From NCBI GenBank assembly GCA_049999805.1, contig JBNGIO010006082.1:1-36832 (forward strand): a DNA stretch of 36,832 bases, read 5' to 3'. Both the position numbers and the translations under genes were made by a program. Each line of letters starts with the position of its first letter. Within the stretch, counting starts at the first letter, position 1. Of this stretch, positions 1-11,700 are shown in pieces. Source of the DNA: Folioceros fuciformis. Taxonomy: Eukaryota; Anthocerotophyta; Anthocerotopsida; Anthocerotales. Under the pieces are notes generated by a model. It was not told the origin of the DNA, made no database searches, and worked only from the letters and a program-made list of their open reading frames with translations.

Positions 1-1246
1 AGGCGGAGCTGGTTGAGGCGGTGAAGAAAGGGGGGACCGTGGTGGTTCACTTCTGGGCCTCGTGGTGCGAGGCGTCCAAGCATTTGGATGTCGTGTTCGC
101 GCAGCTCTCTACCGACACGCCGCATGCTACGTTTTTCCGGGTGTGTGGGAGGGGGCGGTGTTGTTGTGCTGTTTGGTGTGGTGACTCGGGTTGGATTTGG
201 TGCGTTGGGAAGCTGATTTGGACTGCGTGTTGGAGATTGGTGCAGGTAGAGGCGGAGGAGCAGGCCGAGATCTCGGAGGAGTATCAAGTGGCTGCGGTTC
301 CGTTCTTCTTGTTTTTCGAGGTGCTCGTTGCGGCTGTGAGGGGAGGGTGAATTGCGGGTGTGGAGGGTGTATGCCGTTGTCGTGCGGTGTGAAGTCCGGG
401 TCGGTAGGGTTTGGTTGGATGGTTTTGCTTGCCGTTGATTTTGCCCGTGGTTTGAATCAGGGCGGAGTGGTGAGGGAGAGGCTTGAGGGAGCTAATCCGT
501 CGGCATTGGCAAACGCGGTAGCGAAGCTGGCGGGTCCTCCATCCAGCGTGGAGGCGAGCCAGGGGCTGGCTGCGGGTGCAGCGGTCCTGGAGGCCGTGGA
601 AGATGCGGCAAAGACGAACGGGCACGGCGGCTCCGACTCCTTGGATGAGCGGTTGAAGAAGTTGATTCACTCGCATCGGGTGATGCTGTTCATGAAGGGG
701 ACCCCGGAAGAGCCTCGATGTGGTTTCAGCAAGAAGGTGGTGAACGCGTTGAAGGGGGTGGAGGTGGAGTTTGGGAGCTTCGACATTCTGAGCGACCGGG
801 AGGTGCGGGATGGATTGAAGGTGTTCTCTAACTGGCCTACTTACCCCCAGCTCTACCTGAATGGTGAGCTGCTGGGGGGTTGTGACATTATTCTCGAGAT
901 GCAGCAAAATGGGGAACTCAAGGAGACCCTGGCCCCCAAGGAGGAGACCATTCAGGATCGCCTCAAGGGGCTCATCCATTCCCACAAAACCTTCCTTTTC
1001 ATGAAGGGTACTCCCGAGGAGCCCAAGTGCGGCTTCAGCAAGAAGGTAGTAAACACTTTGAAGGACACGGGAATTGCGTTCGGGAGCTTCGATATTCTGA
1101 CCGACCGCCAGGTGAGAGACGAGCTCAAGATTTACTCCAACTGGCCCACGTACCCCCAGTTGTACCATAACGGGGAGTTGCTTGGTGGATGTGACATTGT
1201 GCTTGAGATGAAGAAGAATGGAGAGCTGGAGGAGTTGAAAGCATAA
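1..1246 (+). CDS. GRXS17: Monothiol glutaredoxin, TRX-GRX-GRX type (GRXS17-like), 5' partial
   Basis: Cytosolic/nuclear monothiol glutaredoxins of this family bind a labile [2Fe-2S] cluster and act in Fe-S trafficking, redox signalling and chaperone-like holdase activity. The window starts inside exon 1, so the N-terminus is missing. Exons read as 1-140, 246-320 and 461-1246 with GT-AG introns of 105 and 140 bp, both in phase 0. The thioredoxin-like domain has the FWASWCEAS active site (single Cys) and continues across both introns ([14 protein letters not shown], then [16 protein letters not shown]). Two glutaredoxin domains follow, each with KGTPEEP[10 protein letters not shown] and NWPTYPQLY[11 protein letters not shown]. 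The CGFS cysteines lie near 719 and 1028. The stop is TAA at 1244-1246, directly after the second GRX domain. Arabidopsis GRXS17 has three GRX domains; this gene has two, as in animal GLRX3. The family call is very secure; the exon-1 start lies outside the window. Confidence 0.95.
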
Positions 1247-2117
1247 CAAAGTTTTCACCGTCGTGCTACCAAAAGATTCTCGCTGTATTAGTACTTGCCT
1301 GTAAGGCCTACAGCGCAATTGTACAAGTTTGTTTGCCTCTCCTTGGAAAGCCTCCTAATTTTGTGTCCTAAGACAGTGACCCAAAGACGGAGAATGTGTG
1401 AAAAGACAACCATAATTTCCTGGTGTAAGGCCCTCCAAGAAACAATAGGCTGTAGGGCATCCACAGCAAAGCCGACTGTCAGGATAGAGCAACCCCGAAA
1501 AGAGCACACCAGCAATAGTAGGCGGCACCTACGTCACTACGGCACGATCCCGAGACCTCCTAAATCTCGTTCCCAATTCAAGTCACGCAATCCGGACTTC
1601 CAGATGTAATAGCTCCACAGCAACTGTCATCCACCTCTGAAACTGCATGAGGCGCCACTGCTACTAACACCACGGCTGACCATGCTGCCGACCTTATTTA
1701 AAGCCACATCTCGAATTCTGAATGAAGGGGGCTATCCCGAGGCAACGGGGGACAGGAGACATCCGCCGAACCCGTGCAGCTAGACGCTACATGCTATGAG
1801 CTGGATTTGTGCACACGAGAGTGCAACTTGAAGGCCGGCCGGGACACAAGGACTGGTCCTCCTGCGTTGATAGACTCATGCTTCCTGCGTGAGAGTTACT
1901 CCCCCTCTAAGTTGTGAGGACCGTCACACATTGTTCAGTGTGACCTTCCGCATGCCTGACAGCCCAGATCCATGCCACTCCGTCCGTGTCCAGAGGTAAT
2001 CGACTGTGAATCACTGTGCTACGGTCCACACAACTTCGACCGGACGCTCACTACAATGCCTCCCCGACACCCCAGATGACACACACATAGGAAGAAGAAG
2101 CTCACCAGGCTGTGCAT
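1247..2117. other. Spacer between GRXS17 and the cupin gene, containing half of the inverted-duplication left arm
   Basis: No gene I can support. 1247-1489 is probably GRXS17 3' UTR or flank. From about 1490 the sequence resembles the complement of 6480-6775. In both copies a frame starts with E-H-T-S-N and the differences include several synonymous third-position changes, so this may be the remnant of an old exon. It stops at 1606 here. 1790-2117 shows no recognisable feature. Confidence 0.6.
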
Positions 2118-2825
2118 TTAATCATCCCCGTATGCACGATACCGGTACCGCTCCTCGTACGCTCCATCAAACGCCAAGTCGGCTGCAAACCACTTCGGGA
2201 AGCGCACGAAATCCCCCGCATAGAACCAGGCAACTCCCTCGCCTTGATCCGGCACCACCTTCACCGCTCCTTTCACGACGTAAACCTCCTGATCCACTCG
2301 CCACTCCCTGGAGTAGGCACAACTGCCAGTCTCCCACTTGGACCACCGCCACACCCCGAGCTCCTTCGCGCGCTTTGGCGTGATGTTCTTCTCCACTCGA
2401 ATGTTGTACCGCTCCTCCACAGACTTGAGCGGCCTCCAGCTGGGACGAGGCTGCGGCTCATCGTCCTCATCCCTGATCCTGTAAGCCCTTGGCGCCACCA
2501 CCAAACTTCCACCTGATGCCTTTCGTATCGAGGATTTCCGCATCAGCTCGGTCTTTGCCACACTACAGCATCCCCAACACGCGAGCCCTGGCATCCGCGT
2601 TTGGCCTGGAGCGACAATCGCTCCAGACTGCGCCGAAGGAACCGCCATCGCCATTGTCAAATCTACGCGAAACTTTCCTGAAATCGAAACAGGAACACTT
2701 ATAAGCCCTAACGTGCCACCCTTGTCGTTGCCTGGACGAACGAGAACTACCTCCCGTCTATATGCAAACAACGATAGCCGTTTTTCGGATTCCTGCAGAT
2801 GGACGACGCTCACGAGGCACTTGAG
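1490..2825 (+). repeat. Left arm of an inverted segmental duplication
   Basis: Read 5'->3', this stretch resembles the complement of about 5650-6775. Three blocks match in the same order: (a) the EHTSN block at 1494-1580 with 6690-6775; (b) about 1600-1790 with 6470-6680, including a shared AATCTCGAAT-like stretch and a GAGGCA/GGGGA region; (c) the whole cupin gene plus about 170 bp upstream (2118-2825) with 5650-6350. Edges were judged by eye and may be off by tens of bases. Confidence 0.8.
2118..2654 (-). CDS. Small cupin-fold protein (Cupin_3/DUF861-like), probably plastid-targeted
   Basis: Single-exon gene of 178 aa. I chose ATG 2654 (MAMAVPSAQS). The frame is open further upstream, but the inverted copy has an ATG at exactly this aligned position. 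Residues 1 to about 60 are rich in Ser, Ala, Lys and Arg and look like a chloroplast transit peptide. From about residue 80 the protein reads VEERYNIRVEKNITPKRAKE, LGVWRWSKWETGSCAY, DQEVYVVKGAVKVVPD and YAGDFVRFPKWFAADL. This matches the small plant RmlC-like cupins of the ureidoglycine-aminohydrolase-like domain (Arabidopsis At4g10300 type). Their biochemical role is not established, so I assign no reaction. The metal-binding His residues of classical cupins are not evident. Stop is TAA at 2120-2118. GatA lies upstream in the same orientation, leaving about 315 bp for the promoter. A degraded paralogue sits at 5840-6350 on the other strand. Confidence 0.85.
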   Translation of the reverse strand: MAMAVPSAQSGAIVAPGQTRMPGLACWGCCSVAKTELMRKSSIRKASGGSLVVAPRAYRIRDEDDEPQPRPSWRPLKSVEERYNIRVEKNITPKRAKELGVWRWSKWETGSCAYSREWRVDQEVYVVKGAVKVVPDQGEGVAWFYAGDFVRFPKWFAADLAFDGAYEERYRYRAYGDD

Positions 2826-2969
2826 GAACACGAGTGAACAGCACTAAGCTGCAAAATTCTTTCTTCTTCCTGTAGCAAATCAATCGGCAACTAGAGAAGG
2901 TGTCCTTTGGAGAACACAACTAGGAAGTTGATACAAACTCGTTCCTTCCTCTAGAATCTCCTTCAGCAA

Positions 2970-5550
2970 CTAGGAAGGAGCCCTGAAGTTCTTGCCGTCA
3001 AGGGTTTGTTCGAATATGTGGCCCACCCGGAGTAAGGATTCCTGAGGGGCAATCAAGATCTCTGTAAGGGGCAAGAAGAATCTAGGCAGGGTAAGGAGGA
3101 GGGGATCTTAGGGAAGAGTTGCACCTCATCAAACGCGTTGCCGATCAGCTGCAGGCCTACGGGAAGGCCTCTACTTCCTCCTTCAGCGAATCCACATGGA
3201 ACGACTAGTGCTGGCAGACCAGCCAAGTTTACGTTCACCTACAGAGGTCGTAGCATGGAAAGTGAGAAATTGGGGACATAGAGGAAGGGTCTGGAAATTC
3301 GCTTCAAGCTGTGCTCACCGTCATGAGGTCACCAACGTACATGGCTAGTGGGTCATCTACTTTCTCACCTGCAATACCAGCAGAAGCAGCAGCAACAGAG
3401 GCCTCAGTCAGACTGTTCTGGGCCCTACACCCGAAAAACCTAACAAGCAGAGATGCCCCTTCAGTTCCCAGGTGTACTCACCAATGCGGTAAGCCGCTGT
3501 TGGTGCAACAGGCGATATGAGAACGTCGGTCTGTGCCAGAGCCTTCTTGAAGTCCTCCTGTATCAAAGTTCTGACCTGGAACAAAGGAAAGCTCAGTCTG
3601 ATGGACAAGTTGAAGAGCTGTGTAGTAGGAACGAGTTGGGGAGGATACGGAGTCGTACTTGTTGAGCACGTTTGTAAAACGCATCATAGTACCCGGCTGA
3701 AAGAGCATATGTTCCCATCAAGATCCGCCTCTTGACCTGCAAGTCGAACGTGCACAATCACCTTCAATCAAGGCTATCTCAAGAAGCCAGCTCAAGTACT
3801 CAAGCCATCCAGAAGCAAAATCAAGTCTGCTTCGTGAAGAAAGGAGGAGTACTGCTCACCTCATCCCCAAATCCTTCGGCTCGGGAGTTACCATACATGG
3901 ACATAAGCTCCTCTGCCTCAGCTCGAGGACCATACCTGAAAGGACGTTGAAACACGTAATGACTGGAGCTCAGAGAAGTAATACGGTGCTGGAGAAGGGG
4001 ACGACTAAGAGAGTATATTAACCGTGATCCCAGACCTCACACCGTCATAACGAGCCAGGTTTGAAGAAGCCTCTGCAGGGGCGAGGACATAGTACGCGGG
4101 CAACCCGAGCTCAAACCTTGGTAAGGAAATCTGAAGCAAAGTAGCTCCAGACGTAAGCACAAGTCAAGCAGAAGGAAAGGCCATTGGGAACGATGAATGC
4201 AGAGTAGCATTGCGGCCGATGGTCAGAGGGTGCGGCAGTAACCTCGCTGACAACTGCTCCTAACCCCTCCAAATGGGCAGCAGCAGCTTTGATGGCAGAA
4301 GTGACACCAGCGTCGACTCCTTCACCGACAGTTTCCTTAATCAGACCAACTCTGACCCCATTCAACGGCTTACTTGCAAAGGTATCCACCGAATGCAGAC
4401 TTGATGAATAGTCCAACACTTTCTGCAAGATCCTTGTGTAACACACGACAGTGTAAACACCACAGTCTCGGGAGAACCTTCTAGTCATGCATGTGAGGAA
4501 GGCTGCTACCATCATCAAGGAAGGGTGGTGGAATGCCCAAAGCTTACCTCTGGACTGCTGGTAGAGTCCGACCTGTCTTGCCCAGAAATGGCTTCGAGCA
4601 GCAAGGCGGAGTCGAGGACTGAAGATCCAAGGCAGCCCACCACATCCAAAGACGACGCATATGCCATGAGCCCGAACCGTGACACTCGACCATACGTTGG
4701 CTTCAGGCCTACCACACCACAAAACGAAGCAGGCTGCCTGATACTACCCCCAGTGTCACTTCCCAAAGCACCCGCAACTTGTTGGGCTGCAACAGCTGCA
4801 GCAGAGCCTCCCGAGGAACCTCCAGGCACTCGAGACAAGTCCCAAGGATTTGATGTCACCTACAGACATCCCCGAGGATGGCAAACCCACAGACAGCACT
4901 GTCAAAATGCATAATATTACAGACCCGTACCTGACCTGAATTCTGATCCTGTGCCATGCTGCAAATCCCACCTTGAATGCAGAACCCTCAGTTGAGCTCC
5001 CCATTCCGAACTCATCCATGTTGGTTTTGCCCACAATGACAGCTCCTGCTTCCTTAAGCTTCCGCACTGCTGTGGCATCAAACGGAGGCCGGTAGCCCCG
5101 CAGAATTCTAGACCCCCCAGTTGAGGGCATGTCCAGAGTGCACAAATTATCCTTCACTCCCAAAGGCACTCCCGCCAGAGGCCCCACTTCCTCATTGCTG
5201 GAGATCCTTCTATCCACCTCCTCTGCCTGCTTCAAAGCTGCCTCCTCCGCCACGTACAGAAAGCTCTTCACCTGAGGCTCCCTTTCGTGCAGGCGGGTCA
5301 GATACTCCCTGGCAATTTCCACGGCACTCCTCTCCCGGGACAACAGCTCTTCTCGGATTCTCCGAATCTGAGATGGAGCTGGTTTCACAGTCTCCGGAGC
5401 CTCGCTCGCCCCGGCGGCTGGGACAATGCTGCTCTTGCTCAGGCATCGCGTAGGCTGGCTCCTAGCAAATCCACCTCCCCATCTCTTGCACAGAGAAGCC
5501 TGCTTCATCTGCAGATGAGCATTTACTCGGACTCGGATACCAAAATCCAT
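2970..5550 (-). CDS. GATA: Glutamyl-tRNA(Gln) amidotransferase subunit A, organellar
   Basis: GatA releases ammonia from glutamine; with GatB/GatC it converts Glu-tRNA(Gln) to Gln-tRNA(Gln) in plastids and mitochondria. Ten exons (- strand): 5550-4972, 4859-4548, 4422-4243, 4130-4036, 3935-3860, 3736-3659, 3575-3482, 3368-3319, 3238-3125, 3041-2970. All introns are GT-AG, 80-125 bp. The spliced frame is continuous and gives about 549 aa, the usual plant GatA length. The amidase-signature triad is present: Lys in [10 protein letters not shown] (about residue 133), cis-Ser in [12 protein letters not shown] (about 208) and nucleophile Ser in [12 protein letters not shown] (about 232). Other landmarks are [69 protein letters not shown] and [10 protein letters not shown]. 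The start is ATG 5550 (first in frame) or ATG 5508; both leave a basic N-terminus suited to organelle import. The stop is TAG at 2972-2970. It sits between the arms of the inverted duplication and appears intact. Confidence 0.97.
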
Positions 5551-5649
5551 ACTCTTCCACAAGCGCTGTGTGTGCAATGCAGTTTCCTAATTGCTGATTG
5601 ATATCCTCCAAGAGAAGGGAGGTTTTTGCAGCAACAGAATGCTGATCAC

Positions 5650-6775
5650 TCGTCAAATTCCTCGTGCACATACTTCCTCCATTTCCAGAAATCCGAAAAG
5701 TGACTGTCGTCGTTTGCACAGACTTGAGGTTGTTCGAGTTCGTCTTCGCATCGACGAGCCGTTAGCTCAGGGTGAATGCTTGTTAGGGTTTGCATCTGGT
5801 TCTGCTCCAATCGCAGGAAAGCTGTGAGGGGATTCGTACATGGAGAAGCCGGTTGCTGCGGCGAAGTCCGGACCAATCTTTGGTCAAGTTCAGATGCTGC
5901 GGCCAGGGCTCCCGCCATGGCGATGCTGTAATGTGGCACGGACCGAGCCCGTGCGGAAAACCTCGACCGGGAAGGCAAGAGAGGGATGTTTGGAGTAGGC
6001 GCCAAGAGCTTACAGGCTCAGCGATGAAGACAATGAGCCGAAGCGTCATCCCAGCAGCTGGGGGCCGCTCAAGTCCGTGGAGGAGCGGCATATCATTCGA
6101 GTGGAGACGAACATCCCGCCAGAGCGCGCGGAGCAGCTCGGGGTGTGGCGGTGGTCGAAGTAAAAGAGACTGGCAGGTGTTTGCCTGCTCCAGGGGGTGG
6201 ATCAGGAGGTTTAAATTCTGAGAGGTCTGGAGACGGTGGTGCCGGGCCAAAGGCGACGGAGTTGCCTGTTTCTAAGCGCTTCCCGAAGTGGTTTTCAGCC
6301 GACTTATCGTTTGAAGGGGTACCGGTATCGTGCGTACGGGGATGACTCCAGCTGTGTTGTAGCACTCTATATTATAGCTATTTTGTACATTGTTGACATC
6401 TCTGGAGAGAGGCTCCCCATTAGGTGTTGTGGCTTATCCACGTGATGGAGCACGCATCCTCTCCCTCCGGCGTCACAGCGTCTAGCATCTGGCTGCACAG
6501 GTTGGGAGAATCTTTCTCCTTTCCCTCACTGCCTCAGGCATAGTCCCCTTCCCTAAGGATTCGAGATTTGGCCTGACATGAAGTTGGCTGCTTGGGTAGC
6601 TTTTTTTTCTTGGTAGGAACAGCGCCCTCTGGAGCAGCAGAGGTTGGCGACAATGGCTGTGAACGCATCACGCCTGTTGTTTCTTGAATTTTATTGCAGC
6701 GGGTCTTGGAAGTCTTTGGGATTGTGCAACAATTACGTAGCTCACGTCTACGATTGCTGGTGTGTTCCATTATTG
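5650..6775 (-). repeat. Right arm of an inverted segmental duplication
   Basis: Complement of the left arm (about 1490-2825). It carries the cupin pseudogene with its upstream region (5650-6350) and the block with the EHTSN reading frame (6480-6775, - strand). Homology upstream of the cupin start is visible in AATCCGAAAA followed by a GTCGTTTGCA-like stretch near 5690-5720, matching 2764-2800 on the minus strand. The arms differ by many substitutions and several small indels, so the duplication is old. Confidence 0.8.
5840..6350 (+). pseudogene. Broken cupin paralogue, inverted copy of the gene at 2118-2654
   Basis: Starts at ATG 5840, aligned with the start of the intact copy. The first 58 codons align without a gap (MEKPVAAAKSGPIF against MAMAVPSAQSGAIV, ending APRAYR in both). 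An in-frame TAG lies at 5996-5998, two codons before APRAYR. The frame then continues through LKSVEERHIIRVETN and LGVWRWSK. A 2-bp insertion, relative to the intact copy, turns the next Trp codon into TAA at 6161-6163. After that the cupin core is out of frame: the nucleotides that encode FPKWFSADLSFEG are still recognisable at about 6277-6315. Similarity ends at about 6350, just where the intact copy has its stop. An active product would lack the cupin core. The region divergently faces GatA, with about 290 bp between the starts. Confidence 0.9.
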
Positions 6776-8716
6776 AGACGCTCATCGCATATTGAAGTTT
6801 GGAAGGTTCTACAGTTGCCATGCAGGGTTGTGTGGTGTATGCGACTTCGTGCGCTATTATCGTACGCACCAGTATACGCTTCATCAACTGCTCTGCCTCA
6901 GCAAAGGGCTTCGCTTCGAGGGCTTCGTCTCTGACCACCTGCATTTGGAAACATTGGTGAGTCTGAAGGAAACTTCTGTAGAAGATTCTACATCCTGAGT
7001 TGTGCGTGCGCAACCCTCCTCTCCTATTTCCACCGTCTTCATCAAAAGCAAGTTACAGGTTGGTTTTTAGTTCTTCTTCTACCTGCACTTCGCGGCGTTT
7101 GGGTGAGTGAAGCCGGGCATGGCACCTCTGTTAAACATCAGAACTTGAGTCAGGAGCTGAACGCATGCACACAGGTCAGGCCCTCTCTCACACACGACGT
7201 TCAGACTGTTTCTCAGGGCATTGCTTCAGCTTCAGGTTCCGACGGATCCTTACAGGCCGGTTGAGGCAGCGGTCCAGCTTCAATATTATAAGTGCTGCAG
7301 GTTGTCTTGCAGATTCCTACATCCAGGAAGGGAATATTCGCGTTACAATAGTTGACCAGAAGTGGACCACCGTCTTGGACACGGGAAACTACTGGAAACA
7401 GAAAAACCCCAACCAGAACTCCTTGGGTTTACCCCTCGACCTGGACCAGAGAAGGCTCTGGGCTCTGCCTGTGTGCGCTACCTCTTGGGCAGGCCAAAAC
7501 CTGGAGTGGACATGTACGGGCATGGATTTTGGCCAAGAATCCGAGCCCTATTTCAGTGAACAACTCACCGTCTTGGCAGACGCAGTCTTGGGTTCAGATT
7601 CAGCCTCTGTGTATTCCTTAGTCGATGACAACGTCATTAACGCCAAAAGGACTGAGCGACTCTTTCAGTTGTTGTTTCTCCTTGTCCATGGGTGATCGTT
7701 TCCCCAGGTTGATCTTCCTACCCGCGGTTTCAGTGAAGCATCCCCTAGGTTGGATGTTACAAAAAAAATACAAAATATGGTATGGAAAATGATTGAAAAA
7801 AAAAGATTCTTCCAGGTTTTACAGAGCGGGAGCTCGGTACACCGCAGATGTCCGTGGGAAGGGGCATGATCCCTGGGAACAACTTGGTGGGTGAAACTGG
7901 ACGGTTACTGGACCACTCAGGCCGAGACGCGTCTCCTTCGCTGTATCACGTTCTCAAGAAAAAACAGTACATACTTCTCTGTGGACCAACCTGCACCCCA
8001 AGGACACTTGCTCCTTTGTCTCCCTTCGCTTTCTCCTTTCTGCTGCCTATGTCTCTGCTCTGCGAATCTGCAGGCGGTTCTGTGTGCAGCTGTTTGTATG
8101 TTAAGTGGCAGGGGCAACTGATAAGCAACTGGCGGGCATTGTCGGCAACTGGCCGGCGCTTGTACAGTGTCCGGGACGGGAGCAATCATACTGTGGGCTA
8201 CGACAGCTGGGTTGGGAGACACAGCAGATGTAGCCTGCTCCTGTGAGCACAAACGAATCGGGACTCGTGTGAGACGTTTTCGCGACTCGTGTGAGGGCAC
8301 CCTGTCGCGCCGGTAAGGTCGGCAGGTAAACGGGATTCCCTCCGTCGCCCTCGTGCCAGCCAGCCCGGCCAATCCAAAATGTGCAGCTGCTGCCTGCTAC
8401 CGCTGCCGCCGCAGATGCGACTGCTCCTGCTGCTGCCGCCTCAAGGACGTGGCTGGCGCGTGCGACACGAGTTGTATCGTCCTGCAGCTTGACACATCCA
8501 GCTGCTTAGCCGCTGAAGGAATCCGACAGTCCAAGCTGTTTGAGCTGCGGCTCATGCGGATTTTTTCTGTGTCGAATTCTGGGACGCGGTTGAAGAGATG
8601 GAATATGTGTTGATGCTCTGCTTTGCCAGTTTCCGAGGCATGGAAAACTGCGGCAGCCATTGCTGTGGACTCGCGGTCCGATAACACTTGTGGAGTGGAA
8701 AGCTACGTCTTTCAGG
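6776..8716. other. Spacer upstream of the PES-like gene, no supported gene
   Basis: A 176-codon open frame at 7165-7695 (+) has no family I recognise and may be chance. A 159-codon frame on the minus strand (7013-6534) runs into the duplicated block; only its distal part is shared with the left arm. 7740-7810 is A-rich. A 12-bp direct repeat GACTCGTGTGAG occurs near 8263 and 8283. 8380-8450 is a GCTGC-rich low-complexity stretch. Promoter and 5' UTR of the PES-like gene are probably within 8300-8716, but I see no clear TATA box. Confidence 0.5.
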
Positions 8717-11700
8717 ATGCGGAGTGTGGATTTTGGATGGAGACCGGAGCTGCGGAGCGCCTCGTGTCTGCTTCCGCGTCCTTGTTCCAACAGAATCTCT
8801 TCCAGGCCTGTTGCGGTGAAGGTTGCTGGCTGCAGACTTTCAGCGCGGAGTCGTTCCAGAGAATTCATGATTCTAAGGCACGGTTGCGGTGCTCGGCAGC
8901 CTGAGCTCCCACGGAGTGCCCTGGTGAAGGCGGCTTTGGTGAGCGACAATTCATCGTCCCTTTCGGACACAATGCCTCCTCCGGTGCCCGGGAGCCCTGC
9001 CGATGGAGTGCATTTCGGCACTCTTGAGCAGCAGCCTGAGGCTGATGCGCGGGCCAGTCAAGTTGGAAAGCGCAAGCGGAGGAGCGTGCTGGACTACATG
9101 GAGAGCTGTCCAGATCTAATTAAATCCGATAGCGGTCCTCCCAGATGGTTCACACCGTTGGAATGTGGCCCTCCGCCGGTGAATGCGCCGATTTTGCTGT
9201 TCCTCCCCGGTACAGTTGCAGTTGATCTTAAAATCTGGATTCTCTAGGGTTTTTGCATTCACCTTGCATCAGACGTTTGTCTACAAGTGACAGTGGTAGA
9301 GTCTGTTTTATGCAGGCATGGATGGTACAGGCTGGGGGTTGGTTGTGCAGCATCAGACATTAGGACGGTTGATTCTTTAAACTTGCCTTGACATGCTTCT
9401 AGAGCCACAGATTCCTTAAGGGGAAGAGAACTGATGAGGGACAGCACGTTGGTTGTCAGGTTATTTGAGGTGAGATGCCTGCACATTCCAGTCATGGACA
9501 GGACGCCATTCCAAGGTAAGCATTTCTCACTGGTTTCTGGGTACAGCCAGGACACGGGGACACAGGTTTTGAAGCGTGATAGGCGTATGCAGGTTTGGTG
9601 AGGTTTGTGGAAGATAGTGTAAGGTCCGAAAGCAAAAGGAGCTCGCAACCAATATACATCGTGGGAGATTCTTTGGGAGGCTCGCTTGCTCTCTCAGTAG
9701 CTGCCAGAAATCCGGCACTGGACTTGGTGCTTATTCTTTCAAACCCGGGTTAGTGCCTTTGTCAGCCTATCATGCGTTCAGCTGCTATGCTTGTTGGTGC
9801 AGTCACTGACTATTAAGTTGCTGCATTGTTATGCTGTTCTTAAACAGCAACATCTTTCGAGCGATCACAGCTGCAACTTTATCTGCCTTTGTTGGGGGTT
9901 ATTCCTACTGAGGCTGCTTCAGCTCTACCATTTCTATTCAGCTTCGTTTTAGGTGGGCAGCTTGTGCAATGTCCGCTTTTGCAGCAGATTTGGTTTGTGC
10001 CAACAGTATGCACGTCAGTAACGTGCGTACCCGGCACGCCTTGCAGGTGATCCACTCCGAATGGCCGCCGCGAGGGTAGATAAAAAGGTCGCTCCTCTGG
10101 ATTATGCCCAGCAGCTGTCAGCCACCCTTCTCACACTGCTGCCCACTTTGCCTGTATGTCCTTCAGACATCCCTCGCATCTTCTTCTCTCCTCTTGTTCT
10201 GTGGCAAACTTATAAGTTGTTCCTTTGCAGACGCTTGGCAAGGTGTTACCAAGAGAAACACTACTGTGGAAGCTGGATTTGCTCCGCCGGGCTTGTCAAT
10301 ATGCCAATTCTCGTCTGCACTCCATTACTGCTCAAGTTCTTGTGCTGGCCAGGTATAACGTTCTTCGTCAAAAACCGAAGAACAGTATGAAAAGTTTTTA
10401 CCTTCATTGACTGCGCAAAACCTGTCTCTAATAGTGGTCATTGCAGTGGGAAAGATCAGATGTTGCCGAGTGTGGAGGAGGCGAAAAGGCTGGAAAGTAC
10501 CATCCCCGCTTGTGCGTCGCGTACCTTCCCTGACAGCGGTCACACTCTCCTCCTGGTGAGCACGAGGGCGGCACGGTTTTCCAAATTTGTGACCCCCTTA
10601 TGGCCTTCAAGGTTTTACGTGAACTCAAAATCAGACATCTTGCAGGAGGATGGCATCGATCTGGCAACTATTATAAAATCGACATCTTTGTATCGTTTCT
10701 CAAAAAATAGAACGGACTATGTCAGTAATTTTGCCCTTCCCACGCAGGAGGAACTCGAAGCCGAGTACGAGGGAACCCGGTACGCTCTCCTCCTTTGTAA
10801 TGTCATTTTGGTCGTAAGTTGGAGGGTAGCAGTTCATCTTCCTAACGTTGAATTTATGGTTCGACAGTATGTTGCGACGGTTATTTAGTCCAGTATTTTT
10901 CTCTACAACAGAGAGCGGCCAACTTGTTAAAGGTCTGCCGAACCTTCCTGAGGAGGAGGTGATTATCTACGTTGGCAATCACTCGTTTATGGGCTTGGAT
11001 ATAGCTCTGTTTGTGGGAGAGTTTATTGTGCAGCGAGGCCAAGTTATCCGAGGACTGGCCCATCCGGCACTCTTCAATGAATTTGGGTCCAAGGATGAAA
11101 GTGTACCATCCTGGGGCCAAATACGCCTGTTCGGAGCTGCCCCTGTGTCTCCCCAGAACATGTACAGGCTCCTGAAAAATGGATCGTCGATCTTGCTTTA
11201 CCCAGGGGGCGCTAGAGAGGCTACTCATCGAAAGGTGCTCTCTTTTCCATCTTATCCAGATGTTATAAACGCTGGCGTAGATGAGTTTTCTCTCAAAATT
11301 GTCGTCGTTGCTGCAGGGTGAATTTCATAAATTGTTCTGGCCAGAGCAAGCAGAGTTCGTCCGCATGGCTGCGAAATTTGGTGCAACCATCATTCCATTC
11401 GGGGTTGTAGGCGGGGATGATATAGTGGAGGTAATAATCAGCGTGAATACCTGCCTCTTGCGTTTCGTCCCTGGCAGGAGTTTTGACCATGTGACGAACG
11501 TCTATTGCCAGTTGTTGATGGATTTGGATGACTTGAGGAACATCCCTTTCATGAGATCGAGAATTGAAAACTTCCAAATGGAGATTCCTGAAGCACGGTG
11601 AGAGTGATTTGTCAAACGTTTCTTTGCATTGGTGTTCATTCGGAATCCTGTGATGTGGGAAGGTAGAGAAGCACCCTCTGATGTATGTATTCACGCAGGT

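Noticed and set aside
284-1318. 344-codon open frame on the minus strand opposite the glutaredoxin
   Set aside because: It is the mirror of GC-rich GRX codons and has no own domain; the plus-strand protein is a clear family member.
5121-5453. Plus-strand frame opposite GatA exon 1
   Set aside because: Mirror of the amidase coding exon; the minus strand gives a full amidase with all ten exons in phase.
7165-7695. 176-codon plus-strand open frame
   Set aside because: No recognised motif, no convincing splice or promoter context, and a second frame is open over the same stretch. Kept only as a note in the spacer entry.
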